Origin: Gammaproteobacteria bacterium
Lineage (GTDB): Bacteria > Pseudomonadota > Gammaproteobacteria > Thiomicrospirales > Thiomicrospiraceae
Length of the DNA stretch: 44,559 bases
Direction: 5' to 3'
Assembly (NCBI GenBank): GCA_013153955.1
Contig: JAADDM010000285.1
Coordinates: 1 to 44,559, forward strand
The notes beneath the pieces were generated by a model. The model was not told the origin of the DNA, did no database searches, and saw nothing but the letters and a program-made list of their open reading frames with translations. Both the position numbers and the translations under genes were made by a program. Each line of letters starts with the position of its first letter. Position 1 is the first letter of the stretch. Positions 1 to 8,252 of this stretch are shown piece by piece.

Positions 1-428
1 ATGCCTTGTGCAACATAGTTTTTCCAGCGTGTTCGTCCTTTTTGAATAAGGTACTCGGATTGATCGAGCACTTCAATGGTGCGCTGGTAGCTTGAAAACT
101 GTGGGCTAAAGTCGGGGTGTAAGTTGATAAGCACATCATTACAGGGGTGTGGGATGTTATCGCCATAGAGTTGAATCGGAGCGCGGGTCTGTTTCTTAAC
201 GCTGTGAGGGATGAAGCTGTGAGGCTGTGCATTCCAAAGTGTTAAATCGTATCTTAACGCATTCTGCTCGGATTCAAATCGAATATCGCAGAGTCGCTTC
301 TCTTGCCAAATTTTTTTAAGTAATTTGCTAAGAAATACCTCTCTAGATTGTGGGTCGGTGCTGTTTAATACATAAAACAGCACGTCTTTCTGGGAGGCGT
401 TTTCCGATGTCTCTTGTGCGGAGGTCAT
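1..428 (-). CDS. holC: DNA polymerase III subunit chi (partial, C-terminus outside window)
   Basis: My reading of the minus strand from the ATG at 428 gives an open frame of 142 codons to the window edge. It begins MTSAQETSENASQKDVLFYV and contains the segments FLSKLLKKIW, SFIPH and PIQLYGDNIPHPCNDVLINL, which match the HolC family. Chi is the clamp-loader accessory subunit that pairs with psi and contacts single-strand binding protein. The start lies 6 bp beyond the pepA stop on the same strand, which fits the common gammaproteobacterial order pepA-holC-valS. Only the C-terminal few residues should be missing. Identification rests on motif resemblance and gene order. Confidence 0.85.
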   Translation of the reverse strand, partial: MTSAQETSENASQKDVLFYVLNSTDPQSREVFLSKLLKKIWQEKRLCDIRFESEQNALRYDLTLWNAQPHSFIPHSVKKQTRAPIQLYGDNIPHPCNDVLINLHPDFSPQFSSYQRTIEVLDQSEYLIQKGRTRWKNYVAQG

Positions 429-434
429 TATTCT

Positions 435-1922
435 TTAAGCCTGTGTCTGCTTAATGAGGTATTCGACAAGGGCGGGTACAGGGCGGCCTGTCGCGCCTTT
501 TTTACTGCCGCTGACCCAAGCTGTTCCCGCGATATCTAGGTGCGCCCAGTCGATGTCTCTGGTAAAACGTGCTAAAAACTGAGCGGCGGTAATTGACCCC
601 CCTGCACGTCCACCAATATTGGCCATGTCTGCAAAGTTAGATTTAAGCTGTTCGTCCCACTCTTCACCGAGTGGCAGCTGCCAAAAACGATCATAAGTGG
701 TCTGTCCAGCCTCGATTAGCTCGTTGACAAGGGCTTGGTTGTTCCCCATGATGGCTGAGACGTGGTGACCGAGTGCAATAATGCAGGCACCGGTTAAGGT
801 CGCCATGTCGATAATTTTAGCCGGCTGATAGGTTTGCTGTGTATAGGTTAGCGCATCGCATAGAATTAAACGACCTTCGGCATCGGTATTCAGGATTTCG
901 ATGGTTTGACCTGACAGCGAGGTAACAACATCGCCTGGCTTAACGGCATCCCCTGAAGGCATGTTTTCAGTGGCGGGAATCACGCCGACCACATTTAAGT
1001 TGGGTTTAAGTTCGCCTAATGCTTTAAATACGCCTAAGACAGTTGCAGCTCCGCCCATGTCATATTTCATCTCATCCATCGCAGCGCCGGGCTTGAGTGA
1101 AATTCCACCAGTGTCGAAAGTGACGCCTTTACCGACCAACGCAATGGGGGCTTGGTCAGGATTGTCAGCGCCTTTATAAGAGAGGCAGATCATTTTAGGC
1201 GGAGTTGCCCCACCTTGTGCAACAGACATAAAAGAGCCCATGCCCATTTCGATCATCTCTGCTCGGTCTAGAATATTGACCTCATAGCCGTAGGTGTTTC
1301 CAAGCTCAATCGCGGTCTCTGCTAGATAAGAGGGGGTACAAAAGTTACTTGGCATGTTTGCTAAATCTTGCGTAAGCGCCATGCCTAAAGCGGTAGCCTG
1401 CCCTTGGTTAGCTGCATCACCCTGTGCTTCACATGGGTAGATGATGGTTTCAAGCTTAGGGGCTTTGGCGGTATGTTCGCCACGACTGGCATGGTCATAG
1501 TCATACAGGTTACGCTGAGATATTTGTGAGCTTTGATAGACCGCCCAAGCTAAGGTTTGATTGGCTGGGGGAGTTAAAACCACAGCATTGACCGCTTGTT
1601 CAGCACCTGATTGATCAAGGGCATCAGCCATTGACTGAAGGCTGGTTAAGTAATCCTTAACGGTTAGGGTTTCTGTGTCGCCCAAGCCAACCAATAATAC
1701 GCGTGGAATATCAGTGCCTGCTGGCTGAATAAGTAGGAGGGTTTGCCCGACTTTACCAGAAAAATCACCGGATGATTTTAATTGTTGCGTTAGGGTGTTT
1801 AAGCTAGAGAATTGCGGCAGGTCAGAGAGGTTTGCACTAACTTCACCTTGGCTATTAACGGGGAGAACCAATGTATCAAAATCACCGAATGATGGGTTAA
1901 ATGTAAATTTTATTTGTTTCAT
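435..1922 (-). CDS. pepA: Leucyl aminopeptidase (cytosol aminopeptidase, M17 family)
   Basis: This is a two-metal M17 aminopeptidase that releases N-terminal residues from peptides; family members also bind DNA. The family signature NTDAEGRL is at about residues 345-352, and the metal/lysine segment VGKGVTFDTGGISLKP is near 263-278. Length is 495 aa, normal for the family. The open frame extends 20 codons further upstream to 1982. I chose the ATG at 1922 because GAGAGG lies about 8 bases upstream and the protein then starts MKQIKFTF, as expected. It is followed by holC (6 bp gap) and is divergent from lptF, so the 1923-2085 region probably holds promoters for both directions. Confidence 0.95.
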   Translation of the reverse strand: MKQIKFTFNPSFGDFDTLVLPVNSQGEVSANLSDLPQFSSLNTLTQQLKSSGDFSGKVGQTLLLIQPAGTDIPRVLLVGLGDTETLTVKDYLTSLQSMADALDQSGAEQAVNAVVLTPPANQTLAWAVYQSSQISQRNLYDYDHASRGEHTAKAPKLETIIYPCEAQGDAANQGQATALGMALTQDLANMPSNFCTPSYLAETAIELGNTYGYEVNILDRAEMIEMGMGSFMSVAQGGATPPKMICLSYKGADNPDQAPIALVGKGVTFDTGGISLKPGAAMDEMKYDMGGAATVLGVFKALGELKPNLNVVGVIPATENMPSGDAVKPGDVVTSLSGQTIEILNTDAEGRLILCDALTYTQQTYQPAKIIDMATLTGACIIALGHHVSAIMGNNQALVNELIEAGQTTYDRFWQLPLGEEWDEQLKSNFADMANIGGRAGGSITAAQFLARFTRDIDWAHLDIAGTAWVSGSKKGATGRPVPALVEYLIKQTQA

Positions 1923-2023
1923 GAAGAGGCCTCTCTGCTGTACAACCCTAAGGTAAGACTGGTTAGGGTTATTCCTCTTCAAAGTAGGAAAAATATCTCG
2001 CTACGAGGAAGAGGTTAAGTTTG

Positions 2024-2029
2024 TATAAT
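2024..2029 (+). promoter_or_regulatory. Possible -10 element of the lptFG promoter
   Basis: A perfect TATAAT hexamer lies about 57 bases upstream of the lptF start in the pepA/lptF divergent spacer. The hexamer 17 bases upstream (CTACGA) does not resemble a -35 box. The site would therefore need an activator, or it may be fortuitous. Confidence 0.35.
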
Positions 2030-2085
2030 GAACGATTAACGAACATATTGATGACGAGTTTAAATACTATGTTGGCTATTTTAAC

Positions 2086-3237
2086 GTGAGTGGAGTGCCT
2101 TTTTTGCGAATTCTTGATAAATACCTTTTGAAAGAGTTATTGAAAACTTTTTTAGCGGTATTAACCGTGTTGCTGCTGATTACATTTGGCTCTGAAGCAA
2201 CAAAATTGTTGGCATTAGCCGTTGAGGGAAAAATCCCTTCAGGCATTGTACTTCAGGTTCTTCTGCTCAAAATTCCGCCCGCTTTAGAGATTATTCTGCC
2301 GTTGGTTGCCCTGCTCAGTGTGATGCTATCCGTAGGGCGACTTTATCAAGATCAAGAGATGGTTGTGCTGTCTAGCAGTGGTATTTCACCTCGTTACTTT
2401 CAAAAAATAACGCTGTTATTTCTGCTACCGATTGCATTGTTAACGGCTTGGATTAGTTTGGTGGTGACCCCGTGGAGTTTTCAAACTGAACGTTTATTGG
2501 TGCAAGCGGCACAGAGTGCAACGCCTGTGTCGGGGTTAACCGCTGGGCGGTTTAATGTGTTGGCGAATAATTCAGGGGTATTTTACACGCAATCAATTAG
2601 TACGAATGGCGTGCTTTCTAATGTATGGATTCAAAGAAAGTCAGAAGAAGGCGATGTTATTTTAGTTGCGCCAAAAGGTCGTTTTAAATTTATTGACGAG
2701 CAGTTGGTACTTATTTTAGAGGATGGAACAAGTTATAGAGGGTTGCACCTTTCAACTAAAAAGAGCACTTCTGAGCCTAGCAAGGGACTGGTTCAACAGT
2801 TTAAACGCTTAGAGATGGTGATTCCTGAGATGACAGCTACCCCCAGTCGTCCAACTAAGTATGAAGTGTTGACGACAGTGTTGTGGAACTCGGATTCGAA
2901 TAGCGCACAGTCGTTATTGCAGTGGCGAATGGTCACGCCTTTGGGGGTGCTGGTACTTGGCTTGATTGGCCTCAAAATGAGTCGTTCAGGGCCTCGGCAG
3001 GGGCGTTTTGCAAAGCTCTTTTTTGCACTGGTTATCTATATTATCTATAACCAACTGTTGGTGGTTGGACGGGATGGTATCTCTGATGGCAGTTGGTCAA
3101 GCACGATTGGGTTATGGCCGATTCCATTACTCTTCTTACTCTTTGCTCTCTGGGAGTTTAAGGGGCTTGAATATTATCGAACTCGTTTATTCAAAGCACA
3201 ACATTCGTTAACCGATAAGCCAGAGGAAAGTGTCTAG
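2086..3237 (+). CDS. lptF: LPS export ABC transporter permease LptF
   Basis: Inner-membrane permease of the LptB2FG complex, which extracts lipopolysaccharide from the inner membrane and passes it to LptC. The YjgP/YjgQ family pattern is clear. Hydrophobic segments at the N-terminus include FLAVLTVLLLITFG and the coupling region EMVVLSSSGISP near residue 100. A periplasmic jellyroll-like domain spans roughly residues 130-270, with three more C-terminal membrane segments. The GTG at 2086 has no clear ribosome site. A TTG at 2104 has GGAG 8 bases upstream and gives MRILDKYLLKE, so it may be the true start. The stop lies one base before the LptG start, indicating a two-gene operon. Confidence 0.93.
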   Translation: MSGVPFLRILDKYLLKELLKTFLAVLTVLLLITFGSEATKLLALAVEGKIPSGIVLQVLLLKIPPALEIILPLVALLSVMLSVGRLYQDQEMVVLSSSGISPRYFQKITLLFLLPIALLTAWISLVVTPWSFQTERLLVQAAQSATPVSGLTAGRFNVLANNSGVFYTQSISTNGVLSNVWIQRKSEEGDVILVAPKGRFKFIDEQLVLILEDGTSYRGLHLSTKKSTSEPSKGLVQQFKRLEMVIPEMTATPSRPTKYEVLTTVLWNSDSNSAQSLLQWRMVTPLGVLVLGLIGLKMSRSGPRQGRFAKLFFALVIYIIYNQLLVVGRDGISDGSWSSTIGLWPIPLLFLLFALWEFKGLEYYRTRLFKAQHSLTDKPEESV

Positions 3238-3238
3238 A

Positions 3239-4378
3239 ATGAATAGAATTGAACGTTATTTAGCCTCGGTTGTGATTAGTCATACTGCTTTAGTGATGGT
3301 AGTTTTGCTGGTGATTTTTGGTTTTTTTGAGTTTATGAATCAGGTTGCTAAATTAACCGACTCATACACGCTCTCACAGGGGGCGTTATACACGCTGTTA
3401 AAGTTTCCTGTTTATAGTTATGAACTGTTTCCCATTGTACTGTTAATTGGGACTTTAATGGGGCTGGGTAGTTTGGCAAACCAGTCTGAGTTGACGGTGC
3501 TAAGGGTGACAGGGTGGTCGATTAAACGTATTTTATGGGCGGTTTTAAAAGCGGCTTTTATTATGTGGTTGGTGGTAGCGATGATTGGAGAGTGGGTCGC
3601 CCCTGCGAGTGAAGCTTATGCAAAAAAAATGCGTGCTGAAGCACTGCATCAAGGTTTTTCGATTGGCTCAAGTAATGGGTTGTGGGTCAAAGAGTCGGGC
3701 CGTTATATTCATGTTGAGCGCGTTATCTCAAGTACTTCTCTTAAAAACATCACCTTCTATCAAGTGGGTGGTTCTGCATTGACTCAGTTATCACAAGTGG
3801 ACAGCGCACAGTTTAAAGATGGGCATTGGCAGTTTAAAAATGCAATACAACAAACGCTTGGGTTTACACCGAATACGCTTGAGAATGCAAAGATGGCAAG
3901 TGGGGGAGCAAGTAGCAATGATGCGGAGCAAGCGATTCCAGCCCATTTAAACCTCTCTGTTGAGCGTTTAGACCGCCTTGAGAGTAGCTTTCCCTTAACC
4001 CCTGCTGAGTTGAATAATCTAGATATAGAGACTCGCTATTTGAGTGTGGTAGACCTTTATCACTATATTCAGTTTTTAGAGCAGAATGGCTTGGAATCAG
4101 GTGCGCATGAGTTAGAGTTTTGGCGAAAAGTCAGCATGCCTTTGATGGTTGTTGCTTTAATTTCGATTGTATTTCCGCTTATTTTTGGCTCAATTAGGCA
4201 GGTTAGCATGGGGCAGCGTATCTTTATCGGGGTACTGATTGGCATGGGGTTTTATCTGCTGAATCAGATGATTGGTAATTTAACGGTGGTTTATCATTTG
4301 CCCGTTTTATTGGGGGCATTTCTGCCCTCATTACTCTTGTTATCTGGTGCGCTCTTTTGGCTAAAGCGAGTACGCTAA
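3239..4378 (+). CDS. lptG: LPS export ABC transporter permease LptG
   Basis: Second permease of the LptB2FG exporter, a paralogue of LptF. It begins MNRIERYLASVVI, matching the family N-terminus, and contains the coupling-helix region SELTVLRVTGWS and a C-terminal membrane block ending LFWLKRVR. I prefer the ATG at 3239, one base after the lptF stop, over an in-frame GTG at 3230 that would sit only 3 bases from the purine-rich GAGG. Length is 379 aa, normal. It is translated with lptF. Its ATPase partner lptB lies about 27 kb away in this window, as is usual for the family. Confidence 0.93.
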   Translation: MNRIERYLASVVISHTALVMVVLLVIFGFFEFMNQVAKLTDSYTLSQGALYTLLKFPVYSYELFPIVLLIGTLMGLGSLANQSELTVLRVTGWSIKRILWAVLKAAFIMWLVVAMIGEWVAPASEAYAKKMRAEALHQGFSIGSSNGLWVKESGRYIHVERVISSTSLKNITFYQVGGSALTQLSQVDSAQFKDGHWQFKNAIQQTLGFTPNTLENAKMASGGASSNDAEQAIPAHLNLSVERLDRLESSFPLTPAELNNLDIETRYLSVVDLYHYIQFLEQNGLESGAHELEFWRKVSMPLMVVALISIVFPLIFGSIRQVSMGQRIFIGVLIGMGFYLLNQMIGNLTVVYHLPVLLGAFLPSLLLLSGALFWLKRVR

Positions 4379-4389
4379 TCAGCACGCAC

Positions 4390-4408
4390 CGCTGCTAAGT
4401 AAGCAGCG
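4390..4408. terminator. Hairpin between convergent lptG and rlmJ
   Basis: A 7-bp perfect stem (CGCTGCT / AGCAGCG) with a 5-base loop lies 12 bases after lptG, in the 77-bp spacer between converging genes. There is no U-run directly after it on either strand. As a terminator it is weak or Rho-assisted; it may only protect 3' ends. Confidence 0.35.
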
Positions 4409-4455
4409 CATAAAATATGGATGTATTTCTGTGAGTGACTCTTTTGTAAAAGGGC

Positions 4456-5307
4456 TTATTCTGCAACCAGTTGTGTCATTTTATACACGCCTTTTTTGCC
4501 ACCAAGTTGCTTGGCTAAAAAAGGTAAGCTCTCTTCCATCGCTTTCCACAATGTCCAAGGCGGATTGATGAAAATCATGCCGCTAGAGGTCATGCCTCGC
4601 CCTGACGTGTCGGTTTCTAAGCCCAGCTCAAATACTTGAATGTTACGTATGCCTGTTGCTTTAATATCCGCCAGCATTCGATCAATGGTATGGCGATTAA
4701 CAACGGGATACCATACTGCGTAAGTGCCCGTTGCAAAGCGTTTATGGCAGGCCTTTAGAACTTCCACCACGCGGTCATAATCACTCTTAATCTCATAAGG
4801 TGGGTCTATTAAGACCAAGCCTCTTCGCTCTTTAGGCGGCATGGCGGCAATGGCGGTTTGAAAGCCATCTTTACTGAACATCTTAATGCGTCTATCGCCT
4901 TTAAAGTTTTTAATGAGCGTTTGACTCTCTCTAGGGTGCAACTCACAGAGTGTTATACGATCTTGTTCACGACAAAGGTATGAACCAATCCATGGAGAGC
5001 CGGGATAAAGGCTGAGCTGTGAAGGGTCACCTTCCAATGCATTACAGCTTTTAATCACTTCTCGATAGGCGTGTAGTGGATCGGGTAGGGAGCGAGCCTG
5101 CCACAGCGGTTCAATGCCATTTTTGTATTCACAGTTCTTTTGAGATTCTTCAGCCGCTAAGGTATATAGCCCTGGGCCTGAGTGGGTGTCCATATAAAAA
5201 TAGGGGGCGGGCTTTTGGTTTAGATAGTGCAACGTATGCGTTAAGCTTGCGTGTTTAAGAACATCTGCAAAGTTACCGGCATGGTAGGAGTGTAAATAGC
5301 TGAGCAT
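4456..5307 (-). CDS. rlmJ: 23S rRNA (adenine-N6)-methyltransferase RlmJ
   Basis: RlmJ methylates A2030 (E. coli numbering) of 23S rRNA. The N-terminus MLSYLHSYHAGNFADVLKH is the family hallmark. The Rossmann methyltransferase catalytic motif DPPYE is in the segment LVLIDPPYEIKSDY near residues 165-177. Length is 283 aa, typical. The gene is transcribed alone, convergent with lptG. It is separated from manB upstream by 180 bp that contains a strong plus-oriented hairpin terminator (5371-5426). Confidence 0.95.
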   Translation of the reverse strand: MLSYLHSYHAGNFADVLKHASLTHTLHYLNQKPAPYFYMDTHSGPGLYTLAAEESQKNCEYKNGIEPLWQARSLPDPLHAYREVIKSCNALEGDPSQLSLYPGSPWIGSYLCREQDRITLCELHPRESQTLIKNFKGDRRIKMFSKDGFQTAIAAMPPKERRGLVLIDPPYEIKSDYDRVVEVLKACHKRFATGTYAVWYPVVNRHTIDRMLADIKATGIRNIQVFELGLETDTSGRGMTSSGMIFINPPWTLWKAMEESLPFLAKQLGGKKGVYKMTQLVAE

Positions 5308-5370
5308 CGTAAAGCCTTGTTAAAATTTTATGAGAGATTAGGTTTGAAAAGGGTTAAAAAAAGGGAGTCG

Positions 5371-5426
5371 GTGCGTAAATAAGCATGTTGTGGAGTGTCA
5401 CATGCTTGATATTACGCATTTTTTTT
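5371..5426 (+). terminator. Strong intrinsic terminator pointing in the plus direction
   Basis: Two stacked stems are visible. The outer stem is GTGCGTAA (5371-5378) with TTACGCAT (5412-5419), including one G-U pair. The inner stem is AAGCATGT (5381-5388) with ACATGCTT (5400-5407). They are separated by small internal loops and followed by eight T residues at 5419-5426. In the plus direction this is a textbook terminator, yet both flanking genes are on the minus strand. In the minus direction the first T-run begins only about 8-10 bases after the stem, so it could still act weakly for manB. Confidence 0.7.
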
Positions 5427-5487
5427 AAGGAATTTTTTAGCAGTTGTTGCACTTACTAGTTGAATCGATGGGGCAAAAAAGCCCTAA

Positions 5488-6876
5488 TCAAGCCTTAATT
5501 AAGACTTCTAACTCAGCTACTTTCTGTTCCACGAGTGCAGTGTTACCACGAGATTCAATGTTTAGACGTAGTAGCGGCTCGGTATTAGAGGCGCGAATAT
5601 TCATGCGCCATTGGCCAAAATCTAAGCTTAGGCCATCGGTTTCATCAACTTCTGGTGATTGATCTGCAAAATGGGCGCGTATGTTTTGAATGATTCGAGC
5701 ACTGTTGTCAACGGTGTAGTTAATCTCGCCACTGCAAGGAAACGCCTGTGCACGTTCGGTAATCAGCTCGGAGAGTGTTTTCCCCGTTTTGCTGATGAGT
5801 TGTGCAATAAGTAGCCAAGGTATCATGCCGCTATCACAATAGAAAAAATCTCTAAAATAATGATGAGCAGACATCTCTCCCCCATAAACCGCATCCTCTT
5901 TACGCATTCGCTCTTTAATAAAGGCGTGTCCTGTTTTAGATTGAATGGGTACGCCTCCGGCAGCTTTAACCTGTTCGATCGTATTCCACGTTAAACGCGG
6001 GTCATGGACGATTTTTTCACCCGGGTTATCTGCTAATAACGTCTCGGCAAGGAGTCCGACTAAGTAGTAGCCTTCAATGAATTGGCCTTTTTCATCAAAC
6101 AGGAAGCAGCGGTCAAAATCGCCATCCCAAGCGACCCCGAAGTCCGCTTGTTGCTGAATCACGGCTTCGGTTGTGGCGGCTCGATTAGCGATCACCATCG
6201 GGTTAGGCACGCCATTTGGAAAGTCTCCATCAGGCTCGTGATGCACGGTGGTTACCTCAAAAGGTAGGTGCTTGGCCAGCTCCGTAAAGGTAGGGCCTGC
6301 TGCACCATTACCAGCATTAACGACAATCTTGAGCGGTTTAAGTTGTGCGCGATCAACATAGGTTAATAAGTGCTCAATGTAAGCCTGTTTTGAGGGGGCG
6401 TGCTCCACCGAACCAGCGGTCTGTGCTGGTGCGTTATAGCGGTTTTCTTGAATGCGTTTTTCAATCTCTCTAAGGCCCGAATCGCCACTGATGGGCACAG
6501 ATCCCTTGGCGACTAGCTTCATGCCGTTATAGCCTTTAGGATTATGGCTAGCCGTAATCATAATCCCACCATCTGCTTGGTAGTGGGGGGTAGCAAAGTA
6601 GACCTCTTCCGTACCACACAGGCCGAGGTTGATAATATTCACGCCTGATTCAACCAGACCTGCGGTGAGCCCTTTAACAATTTCAGGGCTTTCTAAGCGA
6701 ATATCATAGCCAATCACCACTTTTTGGGGAGAGAGTTCAGCGGCAAACGCACGCCCAATTTGATAGGCCAGTGTTTCATTAAGTTCTTCGGGCACGCGAC
6801 CGCGTATGTCATAGGCTTTAAAGCACTGTGTGTTGGTTTGCTCTGTTGAGTGTTGGGTGTTGGCTGTCTGTGTCAT
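5488..6876 (-). CDS. manB: Phosphomannomutase/phosphoglucomutase
   Basis: Alpha-D-phosphohexomutase that interconverts hexose 6- and 1-phosphates, supplying mannose-1-P or glucose-1-P for sugar nucleotides. The phosphoserine loop TASHNPKGYNGMK has its catalytic Ser near residue 110. The metal loop DGDFDR is at about 251-256, the sugar-binding loop GEMSAHH at about 333-339, and the phosphate-binding motif RASNTEP at about 431. All four are intact. Length 462 aa fits the ManB/AlgC type. It is the last gene of the galU-pgi-ugd-like-manB group, 131 bp after the dehydrogenase. No clear ribosome site precedes the ATG. Substrate preference (mannose or glucose) cannot be settled from sequence. Confidence 0.92.
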   Translation of the reverse strand: MTQTANTQHSTEQTNTQCFKAYDIRGRVPEELNETLAYQIGRAFAAELSPQKVVIGYDIRLESPEIVKGLTAGLVESGVNIINLGLCGTEEVYFATPHYQADGGIMITASHNPKGYNGMKLVAKGSVPISGDSGLREIEKRIQENRYNAPAQTAGSVEHAPSKQAYIEHLLTYVDRAQLKPLKIVVNAGNGAAGPTFTELAKHLPFEVTTVHHEPDGDFPNGVPNPMVIANRAATTEAVIQQQADFGVAWDGDFDRCFLFDEKGQFIEGYYLVGLLAETLLADNPGEKIVHDPRLTWNTIEQVKAAGGVPIQSKTGHAFIKERMRKEDAVYGGEMSAHHYFRDFFYCDSGMIPWLLIAQLISKTGKTLSELITERAQAFPCSGEINYTVDNSARIIQNIRAHFADQSPEVDETDGLSLDFGQWRMNIRASNTEPLLRLNIESRGNTALVEQKVAELEVLIKA

Positions 6877-7007
6877 TGTTAGGGTCTTTTTTATAAACGT
6901 TTTTAGTAAGGGCTGTTAAAGTTCTGTCGTTTTTTGATAGAGCGGGTTGCCCACTCGTAAGCGATAGGGGCTTCTGTGTATGGTTTGGTATGCCGCTGAG
7001 TCTGCCG

Positions 7008-8252
7008 TTATCGTCCCACCCCAAAATAGGTAAAGCCATTGTGCTCAATCCACTGTTTATCATATAGATTACGACCGTCTAATAATATAGGCGTGGCCAT
7101 ATTTTCTTTTAACGCCACTAGGTTAGGTGACCAAAAAGGCTTCCATTCCGTAACTACGCAGAGCGCATCGGCTTGCTGTGTCGCTTCGTACATATCGGCA
7201 CAAATTTCAACCTGTGCCTGTTGGGTTAAAGAGAGCGTCTCTTTCATCCAAATCATAAAGTTTACATCGAGCATGGGGTCAAAAATCTTTAGCTGACAGC
7301 CTTGATTGACAAAGGCCTTTATAAGCGCAAGGCTGGGTGCGCCTTCAATCGAGTTAGAGTTGGGCTTGTAGCTCACCCCCCAAATCGCGATAGTTTTGTG
7401 CTCTATTTGGCAGTCAAAGTGTTGCCAAAGCTTTCTGAATAGCAGCTCTTTCTGTTGTTCGTTGATGGTGATGACCGACTCAAGCAAGCTTTCGCGAGCG
7501 CCAGTTGCGTTAATCAGGGCTTGAATACGATTTAAATCTTCACCAAAATGGGTGCCACCAAAGCCGATACCAGCATATAAAAAGGACGAGCCAATGCGCT
7601 TGTCAGCCCCAAGCCCTAAGCGTACCTCTTCAATGTCTGCACCTAAATGCTCCGCAGCAATGGCGAGTTCATTCATAAGGGAAATTCGAGTAGCTAACAT
7701 TGCATTAGTTGCATATTTTGTAAGCTCTGCTGAGGCCTCTGACATCTCGATAATGACATCTTGATTGCGGTTAAAGGGCGCAAATAGGCGTTTAAAGTTA
7801 CGAGTGTTTTGGGGGTTGCTACTGCCGATGATGATTCTATCGGGGCGCGTAAAGGCTTGAATCGCCTGACCCTCTGAAGCGAAGTCTGGGTTAACTAGGC
7901 AGTCTGTTTTAGCGATGTCTGAAAGCTGTTTGATCGTTCCCATGGTAAAGCTAGAGCGAATCACTAAGCACATGTCTTTATTCGTTGAATGGGCAAGCTT
8001 TGCGCAAATGATTTTGGCTTCTTGGCACTGATTGGCATTGAGAGAGAGAATTTGAAAATCGGCTTCTACATCAAACTGACTTTCGATACTTAACCGCGCG
8101 GCATCGATTTGTGCATCTAATAATTTAACCAGACCTGGTTCAATGGTTTCATTGTCGCGGTGGCCAATTAACACAACTTGATTGCCTGATTCAGCCAAAC
8201 ACCCTGCACAGACTAAGGCACTAATACTGCTGCCAAATACATTAATTTTCAT
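7008..8252 (-). CDS. UDP-glucose/GDP-mannose dehydrogenase-like protein lacking the catalytic cysteine
   Basis: The overall fold follows the nucleotide-sugar dehydrogenases. There is an N-terminal Rossmann domain with FGSSISALVCAGCLAE in place of the usual GxGYVG, then LVNPDFASEG, PDRIIIG and the central helix KYATNAMLATRISLMNELA. The C-terminal domain has WGVSYKPNSNSIEGAPSL. The active-site motif, normally GFGGSCFPKD, reads GFGGTHFGED, so the nucleophilic Cys is His (codon 7548-7550, about residue 235) and the following Lys is Glu. The later DDxRxSP-type motif is also altered. I chose the ATG at 8252 (GGAG 7 bases upstream) over 8276. It overlaps the end of pgi by 11 bp, implying coupled translation. 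Classical NAD-dependent four-electron oxidation to uronate looks unlikely; the real activity is unknown. Confidence 0.8.
   Translation of the reverse strand: MKINVFGSSISALVCAGCLAESGNQVVLIGHRDNETIEPGLVKLLDAQIDAARLSIESQFDVEADFQILSLNANQCQEAKIICAKLAHSTNKDMCLVIRSSFTMGTIKQLSDIAKTDCLVNPDFASEGQAIQAFTRPDRIIIGSSNPQNTRNFKRLFAPFNRNQDVIIEMSEASAELTKYATNAMLATRISLMNELAIAAEHLGADIEEVRLGLGADKRIGSSFLYAGIGFGGTHFGEDLNRIQALINATGARESLLESVITINEQQKELLFRKLWQHFDCQIEHKTIAIWGVSYKPNSNSIEGAPSLALIKAFVNQGCQLKIFDPMLDVNFMIWMKETLSLTQQAQVEICADMYEATQQADALCVVTEWKPFWSPNLVALKENMATPILLDGRNLYDKQWIEHNGFTYFGVGR

Noticed and set aside
3008..3211. 67-codon plus ORF inside lptF
   Set aside because: Out-of-frame shadow within a conserved gene.
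6818..7063. 81-codon minus-strand ORF between the dehydrogenase and manB
   Set aside because: It overlaps the ends of both genes in another frame and has a composition typical of a shadow frame.
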